Under the pieces are notes generated by a model, which saw only the letters and a list, made by a program, of their open reading frames with translations, was not told the DNA's origin and ran no database searches. A stretch of 64,000 bases of DNA from Macropodus opercularis. Taxonomy: Eukaryota; Chordata; Actinopteri; Anabantiformes; Osphronemidae. The position numbers and the translations under genes were made by a program. The stretch spans positions 12,901,501 to 12,965,500 of the forward strand of contig CM061090.1 in assembly GCA_030770545.1 (NCBI GenBank), given 5' to 3'. Each line of letters begins with the position of its first letter. Within the stretch, counting starts at the first letter, position 1. Positions 1 through 13,000 of this stretch are shown here, in pieces.

Positions 1-2569
1 TCATAGTACTTAGTATAACCACAAATGTAGGATTTGAAGCAGTTGAACAAAATGAAATAAAAAGAGGACACAACACACAGGACGTATTGATTAGTAAACT
101 CCTACGTAGTCTGCTGGTTCCAGCGTGAGCCCACACAAAGAGACGAGTGGTGATGAGCTTTTCATTTACTCAGCATGAACGTGTACGTTCTCTGTAGATA
201 CAAACCAATGATCTATTACTACTGATACTCTTACTGTAGTATATGTTACCATATTGTGATATTTGTGCATGGATCTGACCTTTAAGCTCTGATCTGACCC
301 ACTAACTAATCTTCTGTCGCTTAGTGTTCGTAAGGGTTTCAGAGCCTATGTCAGCTTTCAATCAAGCGAGAGGCGGGGTTCCCTCTAGACAGATCAACAA
401 TCCATCATAGGGCCACATACAGAAACAGACAACCACGTACGCATACGGGCAATTTAGAGTCTCCAATTCTCCAAATACACGGTGTAGGGGGTAAACCCAA
501 CCCAACCCTGCTTACGTGTATCTGTTTATGTGTAAATCCCAGCTTCAGCTGTGTCTGTACACACCTGTCATTATGCTTTTACTGTGATTGCAGAGTGCTG
601 TGATTGCTTTCTGTCTGCACCGTGAGCTGGACTGGACCAGGAACCCAGAAAAATGACCGAATCAGTCTCAAGGAACACGATTACGTTGTGACGGACCTGG
701 CTGTAGCGCTCTGCTGGCTCACGCCTGGGTGCATTACACATGTTCAGAGACTCCTGTCTTCTCCACTTGTTCCTCCTGTCTATGACATTCATTGTTGGTT
801 TAGTAGAACAAACCTGCATGCTGTTTGCAAGATGCTTTATGTTGACAGGTCTTTGTTTTTTATTTCCTCCCTGCGAAGTTCAGACTATTCAAAGAAATAG
901 AAAGAGGAAAATGAAGTAAATAAGAGCCCAAATAAAACCAGTGTGAGGCAGAGAGGACGTTTTGAATAACACTTCAAACATGCACAATATTTGTAGGTCG
1001 AACCACATGTGTGGGTTCACCAACATTAGCTCATGTAGAGCTCTCCGTGTGGAGAGAGCAGTGGTGCAAGTGACCACTGTGTGAGTCTGTAGCATACAAA
1101 TGGTGGTGAGATTATACAGAGGGGCACAGAATCAGAACCGAGTGACTCCCAGTCTCCAGGTGTGATTGGTCCAGTGCAGGCTTTGACCTTGAACTTCAGA
1201 AAGCTGCACGTTCAGCTGCTTTCATTAGGTAGAAAGAACACAAATCAAAACATGGGGGTGACATATAAAGATTTTTTACTTAAGAGTCAAAATTGCAAGA
1301 CAGAACATTTCCCATAATGCAACTAAATATTACTTTCATTAGACTCCTGCACCTTTCAAACCCCAGACCTGCAGTTTTAAGTCCTGTGCTAATCCTTGTG
1401 ACATCATTAGGATTATTATTTATTATTATTATAGTTTTGGAAAGCTCCTCCAGAGAGACAGCACAGATACGTTTAGTTTAAACGCAGTCACACTCAACAT
1501 TGCGTGTAAAAGTGGTGGAATTCCTCTTTAAACGGTCCCTGAAAATGTAGAAACTCTATTAAATGAAACATTCAATGCAAATCCCTAAATGCATACAGTT
1601 TAATTTCCGTTGCAACTGTGACCTTCAAAATTCAAATTCCACACAATGTTTTGATCGATGCAGAGAGAAGAAACGATGTTGCGTGTGACAGAGGTGGATA
1701 AAATGTGAGAGGAGGGAGGGCGATGAAATCAGCGTGACAGAGCTGGGAGGGTTACTCGCTCGTCTCGATCGAGTCGGAGCCTGTCTCTTAGCGTATTGAC
1801 TTTCTGTCCATTGTACTGTAGACTTGCTCTTTGAACCACACTCTCAGGCGTCAAAGATTCTAAAAAGTCTGGTTTGGAGGATTATACCATTAGATTAAGC
1901 GTTTAAACAGCCGTGCTCTGACATAATGTTGCAGCCATCACACGAATAACACAGATGCTATGATGGAGTGTGTTCATCAGCAGCCGTGCTGCTTCTGTCC
2001 TCTTTGGCTTTCTCTGTACTGTCTGAGCAAATTTCAACCTGGATGATGAGAGAAAATCAAGAAGGTGACAAATGGTCGACCTCAAATAGAAGTTCTTCAT
2101 CTAAAAAAAGCACAGAAATTACAGTTTGTTCATTCGAATATGTCTCAAATCCTAAACAGATAATTTTATTTAGATAAAAAATCTTTGTGCCAACTACTAC
2201 AGAAAAGTATGTGGCTGTTAGACGTTCAGACATCACTGATGTATAACATGTATGTGCAAGCTTATCAGGTACTGAAAAATGAGCTCCAATCCTTAATTTC
2301 ATGTAGTGTAGAGTTGATATTTCATTCTGTCAGACACTGTTATTCTTCAGTTACTGGATATTCTTGCTGAATGCTAATGTCTGATGCTAATTCATGTGGT
2401 TCAAGGATTTCGCGTGTGAGGGAAAGCTAAACTAGCCCCTAGTTCGCAGATCGATCCTCCGGGTCGTGCGATGTTTAAAGAACGTGCCTTAGTGACGATG
2501 AAGTCTTAGCAATGACACAAAGGATGTGATGATGTCATAAAATGGCGGCTGACACACTCTAATAAAACT
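1..2569. other. Downstream flank of htr2c
   Basis: No supported gene. An old interspersed repeat lies at about 305-500. The rest is AT-rich unique-looking sequence with only short chance frames. Confidence 0.5.
305..500 (-). repeat. Old teleost interspersed repeat fragment
   Basis: The stretch contains the phrases GAGAGGCGGGGTTCCCTCT and GGGCAATTTAGAGTCTCCAA. These recur very widely in fish genomes as part of one repeat family whose name I cannot give with certainty. Similar fragments lie at 7721-7998 (opposite orientation) and 8640-8735 in intron 2. The strand given is arbitrary. Confidence 0.6.
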
Positions 2570-3533
2570 ACTTTTAGATTGCTTTCTTTTATTTTGAAAT
2601 GTATAAGTTAACGTATAAGTCGTTTTTCAAAGGCCGGGCAGGAACATTTCTGACATGGTTGTAATAACGAAGAGAAGCAGGAGCCTGTGTTGGACCAAAG
2701 GACCTGCACCATGGGCTTAGCTCTGGCAACCTCTTGTATTCAAGGGCTGTGACCTCTGTGTCGTGTGGCCACCAGGTGGCACTGCGAGTCTGCGTGAGAC
2801 CAGCGGTGGTTGTACATTCCTTCATCTTGGTCCCCGCAGGCAAACTTTGATTGCAGCCTTGGAAAGTTTCATTTGGAGTATAAAATCCCATCTTTGCCAG
2901 CTGAATAGTCAGATTATACAATACGAGCTGCAATGGTTCATTCAGACAGATGTTTATCTGCTGTCGTCAGGCTTGACAGACAGAAGCACTGATTTGGTTT
3001 AGTTTGCTTGGCGTGGAGAGAATCCTCACACGCCAGGGCTCACACTGCATTTTGACTTGAAGTCGTAGCTTGACCCCCGGTGACCTCAGCAGGTGGCGCT
3101 TGCTGTAACCTGACACTGCGGCGGGACGCTCGTCTTCGTGATCCGCATCCCAGCTGGGACCTTAGCCCCCATGAAGTGCACAACATTTAGCAACTGATCA
3201 GCACAGTTGTGAATAAATAAAGGCATTCATTCTCTATTGTTGGTGAGAAAACCAACATTTTAGCAAACAAATAGAAAACAAACCAGTGGAATACAGGTTT
3301 CCATTCCACGGTAAACCCTTCTTTTCAGAAGACACACGGATGTAAGTAGTGCACTTCTGTGTGGGGATAAGGTTCCTCATCCAAAACTAGTCCCCTCACA
3401 GTAAGAGCAAGCACTGTGGGCTTACAGCAGCCGATCTAAAGGCTGCAGGCTCCAAGCAGCAGCCCGTCAAAGCGCTGCTCAGCCCAGCGTCTACAGCTTG
3501 AAAAGGAGACACAACAGAACGAGAAGCATGCAG
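2570..3533 (-). other. htr2c: Probable htr2c 3' UTR
   Basis: This stretch lies between the stop codon and the first polyadenylation signal on the gene strand. It shows no long open frame on the gene strand that fits the receptor, no recognised repeat and no second gene. The extent is inferred from the signal alone. Confidence 0.4.
2588..2593 (-). terminator. htr2c: Likely htr2c polyadenylation signal
   Basis: This is the first AATAAA met on the minus strand after the stop codon, about 940 bases downstream. A GT-rich stretch (GAGTGTGTC on the minus strand, near 2540) lies at a suitable distance beyond it. No ATTAAA was seen between here and the stop. The 3' UTR would then cover roughly 2570-3533. 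The call rests on motif and spacing only. Confidence 0.4.
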
Positions 3534-4088
3534 TCACACGCTGCTGGTGTGTTCTGTGGAGGCGGGGCTGTAGCTGATGAGTGACAGCTCCGGCTCCGTT
3601 TCAGAAAGCATGCTGACGTTGTGGCATTCGGACAGGCTCTGCGACACTATTCCGATTTGTGTCCCGTCATCCGTCGTGTCTTCCGGGTCCACCGTCAGCC
3701 TTCCGTTATCCCCCCTGCCTCCGTTTCGACAGTTACTATTGCGGTCCACTCCTGCTTTCCCATGACCGCCCATTAGCAGAGGGGTCACGGTATGGGATGG
3801 ACACGGTGGGGGGACCAGAAGGATTTTGCAATTCTGTCCAGCTGCATTGACCCCGAAGTTATATCGACAGCGAATGTATCTGGAGAAGGCTCTTCTGTAC
3901 GTCTTGTTGAAAAGAGTGTAGACTAGAGGGTTGACTCCCGAGGAAATGTAACCCACCCAGACGAAGACATTGAGGAGGTCATGAAGCACTGAGCCGTTAC
4001 AGGACTTGTGGCACAGTACGAAGGTGACATTGGTGATGAAGAAGGGACACCACATGATGAGGAAAAGGAAGAAGACGATTCCCAGAAC
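3534..4088 (-). CDS. htr2c: htr2c coding exon 6 (TM6, TM7, C-tail)
   Basis: The acceptor TCCTTCAG leads to VLGIVFFLFLIMWCPFFITN (TM6 with toggle Trp389), then ECL3 with Cys402 and Cys406. TM7 follows with Tyr423 and NPLVY, then helix 8 (FNKTYRRAFSRYI). The cytoplasmic tail is about 115 residues long, longer than in mammals, and poorly conserved. It ends TEHTSSV and a stop codon at 3534-3536. The last residues fit a class I PDZ ligand and equal the mammalian 5-HT2C ending SSV, which in mammals binds MUPP1/PSD-95-type scaffolds. 555 bases including the stop. Confidence 0.96.
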   Translation of the reverse strand, partial: VLGIVFFLFLIMWCPFFITNVTFVLCHKSCNGSVLHDLLNVFVWVGYISSGVNPLVYTLFNKTYRRAFSRYIRCRYNFGVNAAGQNCKILLVPPPCPSHTVTPLLMGGHGKAGVDRNSNCRNGGRGDNGRLTVDPEDTTDDGTQIGIVSQSLSECHNVSMLSETEPELSLISYSPASTEHTSSV

Positions 4089-7000
4089 CTGAAGGAGAGA
4101 AGCGGAGGAAACAAAGAAACGACAGAGACAGAAGACGTGATAAAAGTCTTACACACGCATCATATGTTCCTGTCTCACCTGTCTTGTCTACTTTGATTCT
4201 AGTTATGAATCGCACAGACCAAGTTACCAAGCTGGTGAACATGGCAGCGCCCGACTGCCACGTAAAACAGAGAATCCGAATCTAGCAGATAAACACCCAA
4301 AACCTTTATGTCCTTTATGCAAAAGTCCAGTATGTGCCTGGACAGATGTTGATTGGTATCTCTTGGCACCTCCAAACATTTGCTGCTTTCCCAGTTGTTA
4401 CATCACCTGCCTGGGAGACCTGAAAGCTGAAATCAGATGACGAGCTCTCTGGCTCAGCGCCATCCCTTGCTCTCACCTTGGAAGCCCGCTTCTCGTTCTT
4501 TATGGCCTGCATCATTCCCCGTCGCCCGTGGCAGCCCGATGAGTCGCTCCGCCCTGGACCCGAGGCTGGCGAGCTGAGCTGGGAAGCTACCTCCGAGCTG
4601 GGAATGATGCTTATGCTGTCTGATGTGGAGGCGCTGAGCAGCAGGCTGGGCTCAGCTCCCTTCAGACAGCTCAGGGTGTTCCTCCGGCTCTGAGGGGGTG
4701 GGGGGTTTAGCTCTGTGGCAAGAACGCATCTGTGTTACATTGTGGATGAACACATGCAACTGCACATGTGACTGATCAACCATGAAAAATACACTGGGTG
4801 CAAATTAATACATTTGCTTTTGTTTGCAAATGTATGCAAAGTGACTTAGTGTCTGATAATCCACTGGGCATTAATCCCGACACAACAACCAGTAGAAGCT
4901 TGTCCGCTTTGCGTTAACAAGGCTGCTGACATTTTGAAGACAGGACGACAGGGGAAAAGGTTAAAGACCACAACAACGCTCCATTCACACCTTCCTATGT
5001 TTGGGACGACAGAGGATGGAGGTGGCGAACGGGTGCAGGCTGCCACTTCATGCTCTGTTTGGAATCGGGAACCAGCCGACAAACCAATTTGACAAACTGT
5101 GACCCATGATGCACTGCTTTTCTATGTCCGTTATTATTGTGGTGTGTTTGTGTTTAGACGTCTATATTTACTGTTAAGAGTGTTGCACTTGCACATCTGT
5201 AGTGTTTGGGTCCCAGCCTTATTATCCAGTACATGAAGGTCATAGTTACACTATTTGCATGTACCAATTATATGTCCAGCATCTTAGACATAAAAAAATC
5301 TCTAAGAGATGATGTACAGCCCCATCAGTGGTTTGGTCTCAGTGGGCACAAGAAAGCTTTCCACACCGCAGGGTTAAGGCAATCTATGCAACACGAATGC
5401 CAGACTGGCACTTTCTCATAACGTATGGGTTTAATAAACGTGTCTGATGGTCTAATAAGGTCTGCATGTGTGCATAGTTGCATGGAGGCTGAGTGTTCTG
5501 TGGATTCAACTGTAGCTAATAAATAAAAAAACAGAATCTAATTAGTCACATGATCTGCTTCATTAGCTCCGTTAGCTCAGCTTAGTTGTCTCTGTGCATA
5601 AAGTCAGACAAACTGTTACATTTCCACCCTGCGACTGATCATTTTGATGAGACAGCTCAGCAACAGTTGCAGCCTATGTTATGTGTTACGCCTGAAGCTA
5701 CCTGAAGACAGAACAAAGCCACATGTCTGTTACATAATCCAACAAAAAAGCTGCTGATGGTTTATAGCTGAGTACATTTAGATATTCATGGTTTTAACAC
5801 TAGCTGTGTTTTGTGTCCAAATGAGCCAAAAAATGAGCGTTTACCTTCCGACTCTGGAGGCGCGAGTGTGATCTGAGGAATGTGAAAGGTGCTGGGCAGA
5901 GGCTGCAGTTTACTTGTCATTGCTGGTGTGTGCAGAGGCTGCTGGGAGGAAGTCTTTGCCTCGTAAAGGAAGACGGAGGCCTGCCTCTGGAGCACCTGCA
6001 GAGGAGGAGGAGGACGGGAACAAAGCAGTGAGGGGGAAAACAAAACAACCCGATCCAGTGTTTTACACAGTGTTTATAGAGTTAGGCGCATGTGTGTGTG
6101 TCTCTATGGATGAGGACAAAGGTTTACCTGTATGGTGAGGCAGTACGTCACCACCATTATGACCAGTGGGATAAAGAAGGCCACGAAGGAGCCAATCAGC
6201 ATGAAGCGCTCTTCATTGAGGACACAGCTGCCATCGACAAACACCTTGTTCTTATTGAGGAGGCCGATCACCGGGATAGGCATGGATACACCTGCAGAGA
6301 CAGACGCAGGGAGCGGAGGAAGGAAGAACTCTGTGATTATTCGCTCTGTTGATACTTGGTTTTTTAATCCTTTGCCAGAGTCTAAATAAGCAAATGCTGT
6401 TGAGTCTGTCTGAGATCTCAGTGCACATGTTTGTTTGACTGGAAACTTCAATGCGTGTTGAACGCGCCTCCCTCTTCCCCAAACTCCACACTCCGGGAAA
6501 TCACAGGAACTGAAATGCTCCCGTGACCTCTTGAAGGTTTGCAGGTTGAAATCGAATGTCCTGTAGTCTCACGGTTAAATTACGTCAGACGTCACACTGC
6601 GGCCCAGAGACGTTACCCGACACACGCAGTCGTTATCGAGTGATACCCATACATCATGTTTCAACAGCACATTCCAAACAAATCAAGCAGATTATGGTGC
6701 CATGAATCAAAATGCCTTTAAGACCTCTTAGTATCTTTGGTTAGAGGGTGATAATCGGGTTTTAACGGCCCCTTTGACTCAGCTAGAGGACACCACAGAT
6801 AAAAGACTGAGGTGAGAACAAACCTTTGGAGGCCGAGCTGATGTTCTGACCTGTTATAATAACACAGACTAATGATGCTCTGCTCAGTTTCAGAGAAGAG
6901 AGGAAGAGGAGCGCTTTTAGTTTTAACGCTCCCAAGCCGCTGGCAACAGGAACATTTGGACAAGTTAGGACGTGTGAGTCGCCTGTGAGCTCTGTCATGG

Positions 7001-10000
7001 CCGCACTGCAGCCAGGATGATTCATTTAACTGCTTTCTCTGGCACAGCTGGAGACCAGACCAATATAACATCACCCCCCCCCCCCACACACACACACACT
7101 GTTAGTTTCAGTGGGTGGAGGAGAATTTAAAGGGTGTTGAGTAAAAGGACAACAGAGTAAAAAGCCTGATATCTTGTTGTTTGGGTAAACCAACCCCTGA
7201 CGACTGTGACGCTGTTTACAATGTGACTTTTTAAAGTCACAAGTTCTACTTCACGCTGAGCTGTTTAAACTATTCTCAAGATGCAGCATATTTAACTCCC
7301 TCGGGTGACAATCGTTATCTGCTCCAGCCACAGCTACGAACTCACCCGCTCTGTAAATATACAGTAATGCAGTAAGCAGCCTCTCTGCGGCAGATCGCAG
7401 CACGGCCGAGCTGATGGAGGAAGATTATTGCACCAGCAGAGGGAGATCAGCGAAATCATCGGGGTATGAGCTGCTCTCAAAACATCTCACCGAGTGAACG
7501 GGCGATAAACGGGCGTCAGCTGTGCGCTCTGTGCACAAAAACAACGAAAGCATGAGTGAGAGAGCTGGAGAAATAAATGAATGAATGGTATATACTTTCT
7601 AATCTGACCTGGCTCCTCCCACAGGCTGAGGACATGCAGGTTAATTCATCCTAATTAATCTCCCGTAGCACACAGGTGTGAAAATGAGCATGAATAATTG
7701 TTTCTCAACGTGTGGACCTGCTATAGACTGGCATCCTGTCCAGCCTGTGCCCTTCCTGTCAGCCAGTGACAGCTGGGATTGTCTCCAGCTCTCCTGTCAT
7801 TGCAGGATAAGGATGGATGTTAACAGTTGTCTTACTGGACTAGGAATGAATCAAATGATGGTTCTTCTCCAAGATAATTTGGATCCTCAAAGATTCTCAT
7901 ATATTCAAGATCATCCATCCAATCATCACTTTCTAACGTCCACACAGTCTTATGTGAAGGAGGTGGTAGACATACCTAATAAAGTGGCCACTGACTAGTT
8001 TGGGTGGGAACAACCTGAGGCCAGCACACTCTGTCCACCTACAGTAGAGTGGTCTTGTGTTGGGTGTTTCCTGGCTAAGCCGTCAGCATTGATTACTGTA
8101 AACCCTCTTAAACCTCAATCACAGCAGCATGTAGCGGTGCAGAACCTTCACAGGGGTCAAAGAAACGCCTGAAGGAAAACGGGAGATGATCTTATAATTC
8201 AAAAGCAGCCGGTTGTGAAGGACTGCAGAGGAAGAGGGAAGGAAGTAAAGGTCCATCTGTTATCCAGAGGTGTCCATCATCCTGATCTGGAGGAAGGGAT
8301 TTCTTACAGCAAAACAACTTCAGAGAAAATGTTTTTTTACTTTGGTGTGTGGATTTAATCCAGGCACCATGTGTCTTACAGTGATATGCATCAAATAGAC
8401 GCTCAGTGCTGGCGACCGGTAGAAGGTACAGGGAAGGATATGAAAATAGATGGATGACACACACACACATTTCAGTGTTTCATTTGGTTTGGCATTAATC
8501 TGCAGTTTCAATTTAAAAATTGTATTGCAATTATTAACTACAGCAATTTATATATAGTAAGATTTAGATTAGATTACAACACATAGTTTTGCTTCACCTC
8601 ACTCACTCAACTCATCTTCTGAACCTGCATTATCTTCCAAAGGATAGATGGCATGGAGCCTATCCCAGCTGTCGTTTGGAAAGAGGCGGGGTTCGCTCTG
8701 GACAGGTCACCAATCACAGGGTCGGAGATAACCCAGCACTAACCACTACGCTTTAGCTATTAACTTCCCAATACTAGCTTCATTTTACGAGAAGACGGCA
8801 GTATTCCCAATCAGGATCACTCAGGTGAATCCAAATGAAAGCTGTAGTACAGTTGACAGTGACATGACTTAGACTTTAGCAGTGTGGGACATTCAAACAC
8901 AGGTTGTCTTTCTGTATTATAATCTTACTGACAACAGCACTTCTGCCAATTCCAGTACAGTATATGCCTGAGTGTGTGAGTGCAATCAACTGTGGCTGAC
9001 ACAGACGGAGGTCGTGCGCGTGTGACCACTACTCTGCATTTCAAATCTGTCACAAACGAGGAGACGCTTTTCTCTAGATGGACACTTCACTTTAGTTAAG
9101 TGTAGAGGCATTTCAAGAGGCCCAAAGAGGAAACGGGAGAGAAGCTGCTCATAACTAAAAAGAGGCAGAACCGCTCGTCTTCTGCTGCTTGTTTCATTGC
9201 TAATCCTGCAGCACTGATCGCTGTGAGCCCTCTTAGACCTCAATCATGGCTGCATGTTGTGATGCACAGCCTCTTGAGGGGTCAAGGAAACGGCCACGGG
9301 AAACAGGGATTTCTCATGATTTAAGAGCAGCTGGTATTGAATGATTGCAGAGCAGGAGAGCGGACTAAAGCCACACTCTCTCTGGTATCTGGAGGTGTTA
9401 ATCATCTCCTATTTTAATGCAGCTTCCATGAAGTGAAAACCTTTAGAAATACGGTCTTAGTGTGAAATCTTAGAGTTGGTGAGTCCAGCTGTCTCATAGA
9501 CACGCTGTGTCGCAGCGTCTACTGTATGTCTAAATTACAAATGAGCACTAGGTAAGACAGTCATTAATCAAGGCTATTAGGCTGTCCATGCCTCGTGAAG
9601 CTTACCAGACTCGCTGCCTGACTCTGTTCCACCCGTTCTCCTCTAGAAAGACTAACTTAATTGTTGTATTAATATAAAATTGGTTGACATGTCCAAGACT
9701 TTCCCATGTTTGGTAAAAGGACGTCAAACAGGAGCAGCTGCATCATTTCCTTTGTGTTGTGAGACAATGGAGTCCGTCAACAGAGCGCTTCAGAGTCAAG
9801 AGATTTATTGGTATGGAAATAGTCTTTTGTGTCTGTATTCAGAAGACTCGAGCATTTGAAGTGTGCATATGTAAAATGTGCCTACAATTAGTACATTTAG
9901 TAAAACCTTTGTTTTATTTATGTGTTTTGACACATCGAAGGCCATCGACAGTAACAGGGTTATTTACTCATACATACTTTGTTAATTGCTGCAGAAGGTT

Positions 10001-13000
10001 CAGTTGTATTAAGTATCGCTCCTCACGTCATTCATGATTATACAGTCAGCCTAAATATACGTTCTTGTTTATGAAAGTAGCTTTACATGCAGAAACGCCA
10101 ACACCAACCTGTGTCTGCGCACTAATGCAGTTGCATGAGCCAAATGAGCGTTAGGCTAATGATGCGCGTCTGTACGTCCAGTATGTGTGTGTGTGTGTGT
10201 GGTTGGGTGTGTTGGGGGAGCGAAGCACCAGCCAGAGCCAGAGGTGAAACACTCAGAAGAGACGAGGGCTGAGTGAGTGAAACGCGAAAAGAGTCATCCC
10301 AACACTTTCTATAGAGAGAAGCACGTCAACTTAGCCCTTCTCACACACACAGTCTATTATACAGCTGAAAGGCTTGGTCTCACGACACATAAGAGGGAAT
10401 ATATGAAACGTCACTTTGCTTGTTATACAAAATGGCTATGAAAAGCCCTGCAGGGATTATAAAAATATATGATGCAAATCACTTCCTTCTTCAACAATGA
10501 GCTGCCAGTAAGCTTTGAGCATCAACAAACTCACGATGTTCCCAGGGTTCTAAAAGTGAGAAAGTCTGTTGATTGGTTGTTTTCAGAAACTGCCAGGGGA
10601 TCAAAAAACAACCCTGAATTTAATAATAGTCATCAAATGACCAACTCTCCGTCTGGATCTGTTGCTAGTGGGTAAGAGCATTAAAATACACCCAATACAA
10701 CATTCCAAGATCAGATATGACCGAAGAGGAAATCAACACCTAGCGGCTGGGATTGTTGTCGTTTATCGTAAACAGTAAAGGTTTATCCTACTGTACGAAC
10801 AGAGAATAATCAGGTGAAAGCTGGTTTCAGTACAACTACTGAGTCGAGCCAGTGCTACAACTATAGGACTTTTCTCCAGGATCATTAGGCTTCTGCTACA
10901 GTAGCATGAAGGCAACACACTCATACAGAACCAGTCTACGCATGACTAGTGTATTAATGATCAAACTGCACATGGGTCTTCTATTCTGACCTATGGATAT
11001 GGTCCAGACCGCTGCGATCTTCATCATGGCTTTCGTTCGGGAGTTGAAGCGGCTGTGCTCTATTGGGTTGCGGATGGCGACGTATCGGTCCAGGGAGATG
11101 GCACACAGGTGCATGATGGAGGCAGTGGAGAACAAGACATCCAGGTAGATCCAGATTGGACACAGAGCGTTAGGCAGAGGCCAAGCGTAGTCTGGGGAGA
11201 GGACGAAAAATACGGAGGATTATAACACAACACAAGTGGTTTAGTGGCTAGACACAAACATATCGTTGACTTTAAAGCAGAGGTGAAGATGTGAGTCTGG
11301 CCTGGCTGAGAGAACATCACAGGGTCAGCAGACTAGACAGACTTCAGATGCTGCGGGGACAGGCTGACTAAACTTTAATTAATTAGAGCACATCAAAGCA
11401 CAGCACAATGTACAGGCACTAAATTCACCAGCCCTGATAAAACTGGTTCAACGAAAAGTTAATACGGTGGCTTTGGATTATTGTATAAAGGGTTTTTCCA
11501 TGAGCACGTTTGTAGAGAAGATTGGTTACGATTACTTAGTTACAGCCGTTTGAGTTGAGTTGACTACTGTTTAGGGGTCACTCCCCTTTTCAGGGTGTAA
11601 AACAAGTTCGCCTCAAGGGTAATAAGCTGGAAGACAATCGAATGTCGAGCAGCAGCGCCTGGGAGTAAATTAATTTAATGCAACGTTCAAACGAGTGGAT
11701 GAGCTCAAATGAAATTACATGAATAGGTGATAGGCATCAGTTAGAACAGATGGACAGAACAAGAAGAGGAGAAAGCAGAGAGATAATACACAACATACAA
11801 TACAAGCCAACAGGCTACACACCCACACAACACAGTGTTTGTACTCATACACTACTACCCACATGTGTAGCAGCTTCACACGAACACGTCAACACTGTCG
11901 ACGCCAACGGTCCATAGCTTCAGCTTACAAAAAGCAGCTGCTCTGCTTTGTGTGTGCGTCGATGGTGCACTTTGACATTTTTCACATGCACGTCTGTAAA
12001 AGTTATGTCCTGGGCCTCGCAAACACAAAATGAACTGGACTGGAGGTCTCCTGGGTGGAGGCCTTTGTTTCCTTTCTCGGGTGTTAAATAAGTAGTTGAG
12101 CATTTTCCATGACTTTGAGGACACCACACATTGTTTTCCAACGCTCTCGCACCATTATTTATCAGATATCTTCATCCTGCATGGACTCCAAACCAACAAA
12201 TGAGTAGGCGATCATTTGTCAGCTTGAAATCATTCTTGGACCAAAGTCTTTGTCTATTAAATGAACAAAATGTTCTGGTTGTGAGCCTGAGACAACATAC
12301 GGCCTCCACTTTTCTGCCTTTATAAAGGGTTGCAGCTTTTATTTTTAGCTTGGACCGAAGTTCTTGATTTATTCTGACACTCTGACGATTTAACAAATGC
12401 AGAACTACCATTCGCAAATATGTCCATCTCCTCACTTTGACCTTCAAATCAATAATGGAATAATGGCAGCGTTCTGGCATGATGGACTGAGACCGACATC
12501 ACATGTAATCGACAGTTTAAAAAGCTGGAAATTCCTACGTTTTTTTTGTTGATCCCTGAGGATGAGAGCTTTCCTTTCTTTCTCCTGCTCCACAGGGAGG
12601 TCAAGGGCCGAAGCCCATGACAGCACAATATGCTGTCGAGCTGTTAGGGAATGTGCGTCTTGCCTCACTGCTCTGCAGGACCAACAGGCTGGGTCTTGGG
12701 AATCAAACCTGCCTCTGTTGTGTCAGCTCTCGGGCAGTGTGAGTTCAGCACACAGTAACTAACAGACCCAGAGAGAAGCAGATCTGCAGGTTAAGCTTTG
12801 CATAAACTGGGGGTAAAGCAGTTGGTTTGATTGACAGGCTTGCTGCTTAGTTAAATGAAATCCTGCGACTGCTCCCACCAGCAGCTGAGGTTCCCTCCTC
12901 CATTCATTTTGTAAAGGAGAATAAAATGGCTGCGTTGCTTTGTTTCTAAGGGATGTTTCTCCAAATGTTGGTTCTGTCCTGAATAACAATAAAGATGCAT

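Larger units (their letters stand above)
6292..10990 (-). other. htr2c intron 2
   Basis: An intron of 4699 bases following the editable exon. It holds a C-run plus CA repeat (7071-7099), two interspersed-repeat fragments (7721-7998 and 8640-8735), a diverged pair of direct repeats (8066-8290 and 9191-9410) and a GT repeat (10184-10201). No coding segment is supported. Confidence 0.85.

Noticed and set aside
3577..3850. Plus-strand frames opposite the last htr2c exon
   Set aside because: They are antisense shadows of the receptor C-tail.
4477..4692. Shorter version of htr2c exon 5 using the nearer CCCCCTCAG acceptor
   Set aside because: It leaves the frame broken relative to exon 4 (phase 1); the upstream CCACAG acceptor at 4714-4713 restores it.
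10896..10990. Read-through extension of htr2c exon 2 into the intron
   Set aside because: The frame stays open for some 30 codons past the donor but loses all similarity to TM4, while exon 3 resumes it exactly.
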